DNA of 39,985 nucleotides from Bacteroidales bacterium (GTDB lineage Bacteria > Bacteroidota > Bacteroidia > Bacteroidales > UBA1715): assembly GCA_027858745.1 (NCBI GenBank), contig JAQICB010000018.1:1-39985 (forward strand), read 5' to 3'. The notes under the pieces are model-generated. The model worked only from the letters and a program-made list of their open reading frames with translations. It searched no databases and was not told the origin of the DNA. Position numbers and translations under genes: made by a program. Every line of letters starts with the position of its first letter. Position 1 is the stretch's first letter. Shown piece after piece: positions 17,653 through 25,967 of this stretch.

Positions 17653-18759
17653 ATGGAACATCAAGACGGAAGTTTTTCAAGCCATATGCACGAAAAAAAA
17701 GGAATTAACCAACAACCCACATCAAATCCAAATGCAATAGCTCGTTTCAAACAAAACAAGAAAAAACAAGCAATATTATCGGTCGATGAATACGTAAAAG
17801 GTATAGTTGACGGAAACGTTTCGATTTTAAGCAAAGCTATTACCTTAATTGAAAGTAGCCTGCCCGAACATTATAAAAAAGGACAAGACATTATAAATTG
17901 CTGCCTTCCTCATTCCGGAAAATCTATTCGTATTGGAATTACCGGTGTTCCCGGTGTTGGAAAAAGTACATTTATAGAATCGTTTGGTAAAATTATTACA
18001 CAGCACAAACACAAACTTGCTGTTTTGGCCATAGACCCATCGAGCGAACGAACAAAAGGGAGTATTTTGGGAGACAAAACACGTATGGAAGAACTTTCGA
18101 CCGATCCCAACGCATATATTCGCCCCTCACCTTCTACCGGTTCTTTGGGCGGTGTTGCTCGCAAAACGCGCGAAACAATTATTCTCTGCGAAGCTGCCGG
18201 ATATGATGTTATTTTTATTGAAACTGTTGGCGTCGGTCAATCCGAAACAGCGGTACATTCCATGGTTGATTTCTTTTTACTCCTCATGATTACCGGTGCG
18301 GGAGATGAATTGCAGGGAATCAAACGCGGAATTATGGAAATGGCAGACAGCATAGCTATTACCAAAGCAGACCACGACAATATACAACGTGCAAACATGG
18401 CACGACAAGAATATCAGACAGCACTGGGACTCTTCCCACCTCACCCCTCGGGAGTAAAACAAAAAGTACTCACCTGTTCTGCCATTGAAAAAAATGGATT
18501 ATTAGATATTTGGAAACATATAGAAGAATACATTTCGACAACCCGAATGTCTGGCTTTTTTGAAGAAAAAAGAAACGAACAAGCTAAATATTGGATGTTC
18601 GAAAGTATACACGAACAGTTGAAACAACGTTTCTACGAATCGGATGCAATTAAAAATCAGATTAATGATATTGAAAAGCAAGTAATTGAACAAAATATTA
18701 GTTCATTTATTGCTGCTCAAAAATTATTAGATATTTATTTTACTGACCAACAAAAATAA
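17653..18759 (+). CDS. meaB: Methylmalonyl-CoA mutase-associated GTPase MeaB
   Basis: G3E-family GTPase (368 residues) that guards cobalamin loading and the integrity of methylmalonyl-CoA mutase. The P-loop is GVPGVGKST at 98-106. The family-specific stretch DPSSERTKGSILGDKTRME follows, then IETVGVGQSE (switch region) and ITKADHDN, the NKxD-like guanine-specificity motif. The mutase subunits are not in this window. The first 40 residues are polar and poorly conserved, so a slightly later start is possible. It is followed five bases later by nadE, suggesting co-transcription without an obvious functional link. Confidence 0.95.
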   Translation: MEHQDGSFSSHMHEKKGINQQPTSNPNAIARFKQNKKKQAILSVDEYVKGIVDGNVSILSKAITLIESSLPEHYKKGQDIINCCLPHSGKSIRIGITGVPGVGKSTFIESFGKIITQHKHKLAVLAIDPSSERTKGSILGDKTRMEELSTDPNAYIRPSPSTGSLGGVARKTRETIILCEAAGYDVIFIETVGVGQSETAVHSMVDFFLLLMITGAGDELQGIKRGIMEMADSIAITKADHDNIQRANMARQEYQTALGLFPPHPSGVKQKVLTCSAIEKNGLLDIWKHIEEYISTTRMSGFFEEKRNEQAKYWMFESIHEQLKQRFYESDAIKNQINDIEKQVIEQNISSFIAAQKLLDIYFTDQQK

Positions 18760-18764
18760 GTCGT

Positions 18765-20432
18765 ATGAATATTGCTTTTGCTCAATTGAATTATCATGTC
18801 GGAAATTTCTCGTCAAATACAGAAAAAATAATTTCTGCTATTGAACAAGCCAAGGAACAAAATGCGGAACTCATTGTATTTTCAGAACTCTCCGTATGTG
18901 GATATCCGCCTCTGGACTTACTTGAACAAAAAGATTTTATTGAAAAATGCTCTGATTCTGCCGAAAAAATCGCCAAACATTGCGACTCTATCGCAGCAAT
19001 TATAGGGTGTCCGACAATTAATGCAAACGAACGTGGTAAACAATTATACAATTCCGCCTTATTTCTCTCTAATAAAAAAATTGCGCAAGCTTTCCATAAA
19101 ACACTCTTGCCTACCTATGATATTTTTGATGAATATCGCTATTTTGAAGCAAATAACACATTTTCAGTTCTCAATTACAAAGGGCACACATTTGCCATAA
19201 CTATCTGCGAAGATTTGTGGGATAATCAATTATTTGAACAATCGTTTGCAAAAAACAAATTATACCGTCAGTCGCCACTGGAAGAACTCATGAAACACAA
19301 TCCGGATATGGTGATAAACATTGCTGCCTCTCCTTTTTCGTACAATCAAGAATATACGAGAACAACCGTCTTGCAAGACAATGCTCAAAAATTCAATATA
19401 CCTATTTTATATGTTAATCAGGTGGGTGCAAATACCGAAATTATTTTTGATGGTCGCTCAAAACTGGTAAACCCGGAGGGTGAAATTGTTTTAGAATTAG
19501 AAGAGTACACTGAAGATTTTTCTCTCATTGACACAAATGTCGATTGCACTCGAAAAGGAGCCTCTTTACCAACATTTAATAAAATTGAGAAGATTTATAA
19601 TGCCCTTATTCTCGGTATTCGTGATTTTTTCGCAAAAAATAATTTCAAAACAGCAACCTTAGGACTTTCGGGCGGAATAGATTCGGCTGTTGTTCTTGCT
19701 ATTGCAACGGACGCACTTGGACCGGAACATATTCGCGTACTCTTAATGCCTTCCGAATTCTCATCAGAACATTCTATTGCTGACGCAGAAGAATTAGCAA
19801 AAAACCTGAACATTCAATATGATATTCTTCCTATACAAGACAGCTATTCTAGTATTAGAGAAAATCTCACACCCATTTTCAAGGACTTACCGTTTTCTGT
19901 TGCCGAAGAAAATATTCAAGCACGACTCAGAGGTTTACTGCTTATGGCTTTGAGTAACAAATTCGGAAATATTTTACTGAACACATCAAACAAAAGCGAA
20001 GCTGCAGTTGGGTACAGCACCATGTATGGCGACATGAACGGGGCACTTTCGGTGCTGGGCGATGTTTACAAAAAAGATGTGTTTGCCCTTGCCCACTACA
20101 TTAACAGAAACAACGAAATTATTCCCTACAACTCAATTATAAAACCTCCTTCCGCAGAACTCCGTCCTGATCAAAAAGACTCCGATTCGCTGCCTGATTA
20201 TGATATTTTAGATGCAATTTTATTTGAATACATTGAGAAAAAATTATCTCCCGAAGAGATTATTGCACAAGGGTTTGATTCACAAACTGTTCACGACACC
20301 ATTACAAAAGTAAACAACAACGAATACAAACGCTTTCAGTTTCCACCAATTTTACGTGTTTCATCAAAATCATTTGGCTTTGGCAGACGAATTCCTCTTG
20401 TTGCAAAACATGAATGGTATACCGGAAAATAG
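18765..20432 (+). CDS. nadE: Glutamine-dependent NAD(+) synthetase
   Basis: Converts deamido-NAD to NAD using glutamine. Of the 555 residues, the first half is a CN-hydrolase-type glutaminase with the triad Glu41 (VFSELSVCGYPP), Lys112 (FHKTLLPTYD) and Cys148 (ITICEDLWDN). The second half is the synthetase with the ATP pyrophosphatase P-loop SGGIDS at 302-307. NTSNKSEAAVGYSTMYGDM is conserved. Both halves are complete, so this is the two-domain form. The 3' gap (20433-20600) contains no convincing gene and ends in the terminator at 20601-20634. Confidence 0.97.
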   Translation: MNIAFAQLNYHVGNFSSNTEKIISAIEQAKEQNAELIVFSELSVCGYPPLDLLEQKDFIEKCSDSAEKIAKHCDSIAAIIGCPTINANERGKQLYNSALFLSNKKIAQAFHKTLLPTYDIFDEYRYFEANNTFSVLNYKGHTFAITICEDLWDNQLFEQSFAKNKLYRQSPLEELMKHNPDMVINIAASPFSYNQEYTRTTVLQDNAQKFNIPILYVNQVGANTEIIFDGRSKLVNPEGEIVLELEEYTEDFSLIDTNVDCTRKGASLPTFNKIEKIYNALILGIRDFFAKNNFKTATLGLSGGIDSAVVLAIATDALGPEHIRVLLMPSEFSSEHSIADAEELAKNLNIQYDILPIQDSYSSIRENLTPIFKDLPFSVAEENIQARLRGLLLMALSNKFGNILLNTSNKSEAAVGYSTMYGDMNGALSVLGDVYKKDVFALAHYINRNNEIIPYNSIIKPPSAELRPDQKDSDSLPDYDILDAILFEYIEKKLSPEEIIAQGFDSQTVHDTITKVNNNEYKRFQFPPILRVSSKSFGFGRRIPLVAKHEWYTGK

Positions 20433-20600
20433 CCACTATCTAAAGATTTTATCGTGCGTATGCAAACTGACGATTTACTTTTGCGAGAATTTGAGTTACC
20501 CGATAAACAAGGCTTTTTCAAAAATAATTTTTCTTTACTTTTGTTCAATACATATTTTTCACACACACCGGATACAACATTATTGTTCAAAATATCACAC

Positions 20601-20634
20601 AAAAAAAGGTCAGACATACATCTGACCTTTTTTT
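20601..20634. terminator. Bidirectional intrinsic terminator between nadE and secA
   Basis: A perfect 14-bp inverted repeat, A7-GGTCAGA and TCTGACC-T7, surrounds a six-base loop (CATACA). It has T-runs on both strands, so it can end nadE transcripts from the left and secA transcripts from the right. On the secA side it lies beyond repeat copy C. Confidence 0.9.
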
Positions 20635-20639
20635 ATATA

Positions 20640-20763
20640 AACCTGAGTTCGACGTTATTTTTCGAGTTCAGATTAGCTCCACTGAATTCGTTCTTTGTCC
20701 TCGGTTGATATAAAAAGCTGTTTATACGCGTTCTGATCCTAAAAAATTATATCGAACTCAGGT
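20640..20763 (+). repeat. Dispersed repeat element, copy C, with two inverted termini
   Basis: 124 bases bounded by AACCTGAGTTCGA (20640-20652) and its exact inverse TCGAACTCAGGTT (20751-20763). The next dozen bases inward are also similar as inverted copies (CGTTATTTTT against TATAATTTTT). The left 90 bases match copy A; the right 35 bases are not found in A or B. The size, the paired termini and the lack of coding capacity look like a MITE, but no target-site duplication is convincing. It lies between the secA stop (13 bases away) and the terminator at 20601-20634. Confidence 0.85.
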
Positions 20764-20776
20764 TATAAAAGATTAT

Positions 20777-23700
20777 TTATTCTTCACTAACACCGGCACG
20801 TCCGTGGCAACTTTTATATTTTTTACCACTTCCACACGGACACGGGTCGTTTCTTCCGACTTTCGGACCGACACGTACCGGACTCGCTTTTTGTTTTTCA
20901 CGTGTATCTTGCATACGAGCAGCCTCATTCACATCATCTTTACGAGCTTGTAAATTCTGCGTTGTTCGGCGTTGTTCACGAGCTTCAGTTGCTTCGGCCT
21001 GCACCGGTATATGTGCTTTTAACACACTCGAAACCACCTCTTTATTTACCTCAACAAGCATAGCTTGAAATAAACTGAACGATTCGAACTTATATATTAA
21101 AAGCGGATCTTTTTGTTCGTAAGAGGCATTTTGCACCGACTGTTTCAAATCATCCAATTCACGCAAGTGTTCTTTCCACGCTTCGTCAATACTAACTAAA
21201 ATGAACGATTTTAAGAATGAACGCACCAGCTCCTTACCTTCAGATTTTACCGCTTTTTCCAAATTGGTAACCACACTAAATACCCGTTTACCATCAGAAA
21301 TCGGTACTACAATATTTTTATATGTTTCACTTTCTTTCTCGTATACATTCTTAATTACCGGCATCGCCTGTTCGGCAATAGTGCGAACACGTCGTTCATA
21401 AATATCGAGTAGCGTTGCATACACTCGCTCAATTATTTCGTCAGTCGACAAACGCAAATATTCTTCTTCAGTAACCGGAGATTCCAAGGAAAGCACCCGT
21501 AATAATTCCATTTCAAAGTCCTCGAAATCGACATTTCCGTGATTTTCTTCAACAATCGAAACCCCGGTATCATACATCATATTTACAAAATCTACTACGA
21601 TTCTATCACCATATAAAGCATGACGACGTTTTGTATAAATAACCTCACGTTGTGAATTCATCACATCATCATATTCCAACAATCGTTTACGAATACCAAA
21701 GTTATTTTCTTCCACTTTTTTCTGAGCCCGTTCAATCGAACGAGAAATCATATTATGTTCAATTACCTCACCCTCTTCAAGACCGAGTTTATCCATAATT
21801 TTCGCAATACGTTCCGAACCGAACATACGCATCAAATCATCCTCGAGCGATACAAAAAACACCGAAGATCCCGGGTCACCCTGACGACCGGCACGACCAC
21901 GCAACTGACGATCGACACGACGAGAATCGTGACGTTCGGTACCCACAATAGCAAGACCACCCGATTCTATTACTTCGGGAGTCAATTTAATATCCGTACC
22001 ACGACCTGCCATATTGGTTGCAATAGTAATAGTACGAGTTTTTCCGGCTTCTGCAATAATATCGGCCTCACGCTGGTGCAATTTTGCATTTAAGACATTA
22101 TGCGGTAATTTTTTTCGCGTCAACATACGCGAAAGCAATTCAGAAATTTCAACCGATGTAGTACCGACAAGCACTGGTCTTCCTTGCTCCACCAATTCCT
22201 CTACATGATCGATAACTGCATTATATTTTTCGCGACGAGTCCGGTACACTCTATCATTTTTATCTTCACGAACAATCGGTCTGTTTGTGGGAGCCACAAC
22301 AACATCAAGTTTATAAATATCCCACAATTCTTTTGCTTCCGTTTCCGCTGTACCGGTCATACCCGATAATTTTTTATACATACGGAAATAATTTTGCAAA
22401 GTAATAGTTGCATGTGTTTGCGAAGCAGCCTCGACCTTAACCCGTTCTTTTGCCTCAATTGCCTGGTGCAAACCATCAGAATATCGTCGACCTTCCATAA
22501 TACGACCGGTTTGTTCATCAACAATTTTCACCTTATTATCCATTACCACATATTCAGTATCCTTTTCGAATAAAGTATATGCTTTCAACAGTTGGTTAAG
22601 CGTATGAACCCGTTCCGATTTTACGGAATAATCTTGAATGATTGCATCTTTTTGCTCAACTTTTTGACTTGGATCAACTTCCATTTTATCTAAGTCAGCC
22701 AATTGATCGCCAATATCAGGCATCACAAAAAAGTCCTTATCACCGGTATCTTCCGACAAAAAGTCAATTCCCTTTTCCGTTAATTCGATAGAATTATTTT
22801 TTTCGTCAATAATAAAATATAAATCATCTGTTACGATATGCATATGTTTATTATTTTCAGACATATAAAAATTTTCCGTTTTCGTCAACAAAGTTTTCAT
22901 ACCCTGTTCACTCAAAAACTTAATTATTGCCTTATTCTTCGGAAGACCTTTGAAGGTACGTAACAATAATTTTGCTCCCTCTTCCTGTTCCTTTTTATTT
23001 TCGCTGACAATTAATTTTTTTGCATCTGCAAATTCTTTTGTAATAAGTGTTTTTTGAATATTAAACAACCTTTCTACTTTCGGACGAAATTCTACAAAAA
23101 GCTCATCGTTACTATTCTTTTTCGATACCGGACCGGAAATAATTAAAGGCGTACGAGCATCATCAATCAAAACAGAATCGACCTCATCGACAATAGCAAA
23201 ATTATGAACCCGTTGCACCAAATCTTCAGGACTTGTTGCCATATTATCACGCAAATAGTCAAAACCGAATTCGTTGTTTGTTCCATAGGTAATATCTGCT
23301 AAATACGCACCTCTTCGAGCGTCAGAATTTGGCTCATGTTTATCAACACAATCAATAGTTAAACCATGAAATTGTAAGATAGGCCCCATCCACTCAGCAT
23401 CACGTTTCGCTAAATAATCGTTAACCGTAACCACATGGACTCCCTTACCTGCAAGAGCATTTAAGAAAATCGGCAAGGTTGCAACTAATGTTTTCCCCTC
23501 ACCCGTCGTCATTTCCGCAATTTTACCTTCATGGAGAATTACCCCTCCTATCAGCTGCACATCGTAATGAACCATATCCCAAGTGATTTCTGTACCACCA
23601 GCAATCCATGAATTATACCAGGTTGCCTTATCGCCTTCAACAGTAACAAAATCATGAGAAACAGCCAAATCCCGATCATAATCAAGAGTATCAACCTCAA

Positions 23701-24091
23701 TTTCCTTATTTTCCTTAAACCGTCGAGCCGTTTCTTTTACAATTGCAAAAGCTTCCGGCAATATTTCCTTAAGCGTCTCTTCGATTTTCGCATCAACATC
23801 TTTTTTGAGTTGATCAATCTCGTTATACAGATTTTCACGTTCATCAACACTTATAGAATCATCTTCATCAAGCTTCGTTTCTCTATCAGAAATTTGCTGT
23901 TCAATTGGAGATAAACTCTCCGCAATTATTTTCCGTAATTGATCAGAGGCTTCACGCAATTGTGAATGTGATTTTTCTTTAAGATTCTGTTCAAAAGATT
24001 TTATTTGTTCAACTAAGGGATAGATATCTTGTATATCTCGTTCGGACTTACTTCCGCCGAATATTTTAAAAAGTGTACTGACTAAACTCAT
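20777..24091 (-). CDS. secA: Preprotein translocase ATPase SecA
   Basis: Motor of Sec protein export at the inner membrane. At 1104 residues it is about 200 longer than E. coli SecA, which is usual in Bacteroidota. One insertion lies before the Walker A motif MTTGEGKT (194-201), rich in Glu/Lys and probably coiled-coil (about 60-140). Another follows [15 protein letters not shown] (about residues 325-480). [26 protein letters not shown] and [15 protein letters not shown] are conserved. The C-terminus keeps the zinc/SecB-binding motif ([13 protein letters not shown]). A TACATTTG box (minus strand, 24123-24130) about 31 bases upstream is a possible -7 promoter element. Confidence 0.97.
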   Translation of the reverse strand: MSLVSTLFKIFGGSKSERDIQDIYPLVEQIKSFEQNLKEKSHSQLREASDQLRKIIAESLSPIEQQISDRETKLDEDDSISVDERENLYNEIDQLKKDVDAKIEETLKEILPEAFAIVKETARRFKENKEIEVDTLDYDRDLAVSHDFVTVEGDKATWYNSWIAGGTEITWDMVHYDVQLIGGVILHEGKIAEMTTGEGKTLVATLPIFLNALAGKGVHVVTVNDYLAKRDAEWMGPILQFHGLTIDCVDKHEPNSDARRGAYLADITYGTNNEFGFDYLRDNMATSPEDLVQRVHNFAIVDEVDSVLIDDARTPLIISGPVSKKNSNDELFVEFRPKVERLFNIQKTLITKEFADAKKLIVSENKKEQEEGAKLLLRTFKGLPKNKAIIKFLSEQGMKTLLTKTENFYMSENNKHMHIVTDDLYFIIDEKNNSIELTEKGIDFLSEDTGDKDFFVMPDIGDQLADLDKMEVDPSQKVEQKDAIIQDYSVKSERVHTLNQLLKAYTLFEKDTEYVVMDNKVKIVDEQTGRIMEGRRYSDGLHQAIEAKERVKVEAASQTHATITLQNYFRMYKKLSGMTGTAETEAKELWDIYKLDVVVAPTNRPIVREDKNDRVYRTRREKYNAVIDHVEELVEQGRPVLVGTTSVEISELLSRMLTRKKLPHNVLNAKLHQREADIIAEAGKTRTITIATNMAGRGTDIKLTPEVIESGGLAIVGTERHDSRRVDRQLRGRAGRQGDPGSSVFFVSLEDDLMRMFGSERIAKIMDKLGLEEGEVIEHNMISRSIERAQKKVEENNFGIRKRLLEYDDVMNSQREVIYTKRRHALYGDRIVVDFVNMMYDTGVSIVEENHGNVDFEDFEMELLRVLSLESPVTEEEYLRLSTDEIIERVYATLLDIYERRVRTIAEQAMPVIKNVYEKESETYKNIVVPISDGKRVFSVVTNLEKAVKSEGKELVRSFLKSFILVSIDEAWKEHLRELDDLKQSVQNASYEQKDPLLIYKFESFSLFQAMLVEVNKEVVSSVLKAHIPVQAEATEAREQRRTTQNLQARKDDVNEAARMQDTREKQKASPVRVGPKVGRNDPCPCGSGKKYKSCHGRAGVSEE

Positions 24092-24122
24092 AGAATTATA
24101 GTTTCTTTTTCATTATTTTTAG

Positions 24123-24130
24123 CAAATGTA
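24123..24130 (-). promoter_or_regulatory. -7 promoter box of secA
   Basis: The minus strand reads TACATTTG, a full match to TAnnTTTG, about 31 bases before the secA start codon. No clear -33 TTG lies at the expected distance. Confidence 0.45.
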
Positions 24131-24303
24131 ATGCAAAATCAATGTACTGCCTGTAAAAAAATTATATTTTTTTTTGCTCTTTACAATTAATTTTTTTCGC
24201 AGCATACAAGGACTATTCTTAAAATCGCATTCTATAACAAGATTATTGTTTGCTTACATCAAGCATTTCCATAAAAAATAATCTCAAGATTTTTTAAAAT
24301 CTA

Positions 24304-24334
24304 ATTGCAAAAGAAAAAAAATATTCTATTTTTG
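24304..24334 (+). promoter_or_regulatory. Bacteroidota-type promoter of the tRNA gene
   Basis: ATTG (24304-24307) followed after 19 bases by TATTTTTG (24327-24334) is a near-ideal match to TTTG-N19..21-TAnnTTTG. The tRNA begins 14 bases after the -7 box. Confidence 0.75.
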
Positions 24335-24348
24335 CAGTCCAAAATAAT

Positions 24349-24422
24349 GGCGAGGTAGCTCAGCTGGTTAGAGCGCAGGATTCATAATCCTGAGGTCGGC
24401 GGTTCAAGCCCGCCTCTCGCTA
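24349..24422 (+). tRNA. tRNA with CAU anticodon, probably elongator tRNA-Met
   Basis: A full cloverleaf can be drawn: acceptor GGCGAGG with TCTCGCT, D-arm GCTC...GAGC, anticodon stem CAGGA/TCCTG with loop TTCATAA (anticodon CAT), T-arm GGCGG-TTCAAGC-CCGCC, and A73. It lacks the GGG/CCC anticodon-stem pairs of an initiator. CAU could also be tRNA-Ile2 with lysidine; the elongator Met reading is preferred from the overall sequence but is not proven. CCA is not encoded. Acceptor pairs 1-72 and 7-66 are G-U wobbles. It stands alone between its own promoter and terminator. Confidence 0.93.
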
Positions 24423-24425
24423 CTA

Positions 24426-24460
24426 AAAAAGCTGTCTGAATATTCAGGCAGCTTTTTTTG
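24426..24460 (+). terminator. Intrinsic terminator after the tRNA
   Basis: AGCTGTCTGAA and TTCAGGCAGCT form an 11-bp stem (one G-U pair) with a two-base loop, preceded by an A run and followed by seven T. It starts a few bases after the tRNA. Confidence 0.9.
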
Positions 24461-24742
24461 TGGGCGTACTTTGGTAAAAAAAATGGGCACATGGCAAAAA
24501 AGTATGTGCTGTGCAAATTACAGTGCTTATTTTCCTCGCAAAGCTGCAAAGTCGCAAAGAAGTTGAAATCTTTGTTCGGTCACGGCATCGAATCTATTTA
24601 TGTGGTTTTGTGATGTATCGTACTAAAAAACTTATAAGTTTATATTTTTTTTGTGTTTTATATTTTTTTTGTACATTGCAATATATTGTTAAATTTTTTA
24701 TAAAGAATTACTACATACCACAAATTTAAAATCTATTTTACA
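24461..24742. other. Non-coding stretch with small repeats upstream of the beta-helix gene
   Basis: No convincing gene is seen in these 282 bases. They hold three tandem GCAAAG units (CGCAAAG, CTGCAAAG, TCGCAAAG at 24537-24559), an inverted pair GCACAT/ATGTGC (24487-24509), and the 16-bp direct repeats at 24639-24672. A 72-codon open frame over 24511-24729 has no recognisable features and ends in low-complexity sequence. Confidence 0.6.
24639..24672 (+). repeat. Two identical 16-bp T-rich direct repeats
   Basis: TTTATATTTTTTTTGT occurs at 24639-24654 and again at 24657-24672, an 18-base period. They lie about 70 to 100 bases upstream of the beta-helix lipoprotein gene. Each contains a TATATTT...TTG string resembling a -7 box with extra T. 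Confidence 0.8.
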
Positions 24743-25843
24743 ATGAAAAAACTATTATTCTCTCTCGTCATTTGTAGTATTACTTTTTTCTCATGTGAAA
24801 ATAATGATGATGAAAACAATGACAATACCATTCAAGAAACAACAGGAGATAATGTTGTTATTATAGAAAACGATATAGAAGAATTTACTACATGGTCAGG
24901 TGATTCTATATATATCATCAAGATATATGATTTCTATGTAAATAATACCTTACAAATTGAATCCGGCACAATTATTAAATTTCACCCCAATGATGGGCCG
25001 TACCTTATGATTGGTTCATCAGGAACCATTGTTGCAGAAGGAACCGCTGATGCACCTATCATCTTCACTTCTTATAAAGACGATGAACATGGCGGAGACC
25101 AGAACGGTGATGAAAACACAACGTTACCTGCACCAAAAGATTGGGGATATATAAATACAAACAGTAATAATGGTTCTCAGTTTGAATATTGCGAATTTTA
25201 TTATGGTGGATCATCTACGTATAATGCTACGCTCACTATATATGGCGATAATATAAGCGTTACAAATTGCTCCTTTATTAATAACGACGGAAGCTACACT
25301 TCCAATGCCGGAGATATTGGCGTGTTAGATGCAAGCGATGCGGGAACAGGTACGATTATTCAAAACAATATTTTTTACAATAACAAACGACCATTGTCTA
25401 TAAGCACCGCATTTGATATTGATGATTCAAATATATTTCATAATCCCGATGATCCTTCACAAATAAATGAATACAATGGGATTTTTGTAGAAACAATCAA
25501 TGAAATTGAAGCTCCCAGATCATGGGAAGAAACAGAAGTTCCTTTCGTGATACACGACAATCAGTTTATAATTAGAACAGGTGCCTCATTAAGCCTCGCA
25601 AACAATGTGGTTTTAAAATTTAAGTCTGGCAGTCAATTGCGACTTGATGACGAACTTTCCTCTATTTCGAATTACAATGGAACAGACGTATATTTCACCT
25701 CCTACAAAGATGATACTAAGAAAGGAGACACGAATGGAGATGGCAACACAACATCACCTGCAGACAATGATTGGGAAGGTATATACAACAACACTACCAG
25801 TGATTATGAAACATGGTCGAATATTCTCTATGATTCGTATTAA
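24743..25843 (+). CDS. Beta-helix repeat lipoprotein of unknown function
   Basis: 366 residues. The signal peptide ends in the lipobox TFFSC (Cys at residue 19), followed by an Asn/Asp/Glu-rich linker as in surface-exposed Bacteroidota lipoproteins. Two blocks with the motif FTSYKDD...GD.NGD.NTT.PA..DW (around residues 109-132 and 327-349) and short beta-strand repeats suggest a right-handed parallel beta-helix. GD.NGD.N is Asp-rich and could bind calcium. The second block ends the protein at ILYDSY shortly after the motif, so natural termination or early truncation are both possible. No catalytic residues are identified, and it has no operon partners. Confidence 0.75.
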   Translation: MKKLLFSLVICSITFFSCENNDDENNDNTIQETTGDNVVIIENDIEEFTTWSGDSIYIIKIYDFYVNNTLQIESGTIIKFHPNDGPYLMIGSSGTIVAEGTADAPIIFTSYKDDEHGGDQNGDENTTLPAPKDWGYINTNSNNGSQFEYCEFYYGGSSTYNATLTIYGDNISVTNCSFINNDGSYTSNAGDIGVLDASDAGTGTIIQNNIFYNNKRPLSISTAFDIDDSNIFHNPDDPSQINEYNGIFVETINEIEAPRSWEETEVPFVIHDNQFIIRTGASLSLANNVVLKFKSGSQLRLDDELSSISNYNGTDVYFTSYKDDTKKGDTNGDGNTTSPADNDWEGIYNNTTSDYETWSNILYDSY

Positions 25844-25920
25844 CCTGTATGGTGCGAAAGATAATTATGCATACAATATTGCAATATTCACAGATAATTG
25901 GTCTGATGATTTAAAGTAAA

Positions 25921-25938
25921 TAGAATTCAGGTTAATAA
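25921..25938 (-). repeat. Solitary degenerate terminus of the dispersed repeat
   Basis: TAGAATTCAGGTTAATAA matches copy A's end plus flank (TCGAACTCAGGTTAATAA at 157-174) at 16 of 18 positions. No element body is attached. It lies 29 bases downstream of the stop of the minus-strand esterase. The rest of the gap 25844-25967 shows nothing else, and no terminator is obvious. Confidence 0.5.
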
Positions 25939-25967
25939 AACTTTTTGAAACGAACTACCCCACTTCT

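Noticed and set aside
20433-20600. Small open frames and TACTTTTG boxes (20476-20483, 20536-20543) after nadE, suggesting a small RNA or peptide
   Set aside because: Neither box has a TTG about 20 bases upstream, and the open frames run through the terminator or the repeat element. A short transcript is possible but not supported.
20777-24091. Unusually long SecA as a possible fusion
   Set aside because: The extra length lies in insertions common to Bacteroidota SecA, and all motor and zinc motifs are in order.
24349-24422. Initiator tRNA-Met
   Set aside because: The anticodon stem lacks the three consecutive G-C pairs of initiators (CAGGA/TCCTG here), so an elongator Met or Ile2 reading is preferred.
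24511-24729. 72-codon open frame between the tRNA and the beta-helix gene
   Set aside because: It covers small repeats and T-rich low-complexity sequence and has no recognisable protein features.
25851-25919. Possible frameshifted continuation of the beta-helix lipoprotein (frame with INLYGAKDNYAYN)
   Set aside because: The continuation is only about 28 residues, shows none of the repeat motifs, and the annotated end (ILYDSY) is plausible.
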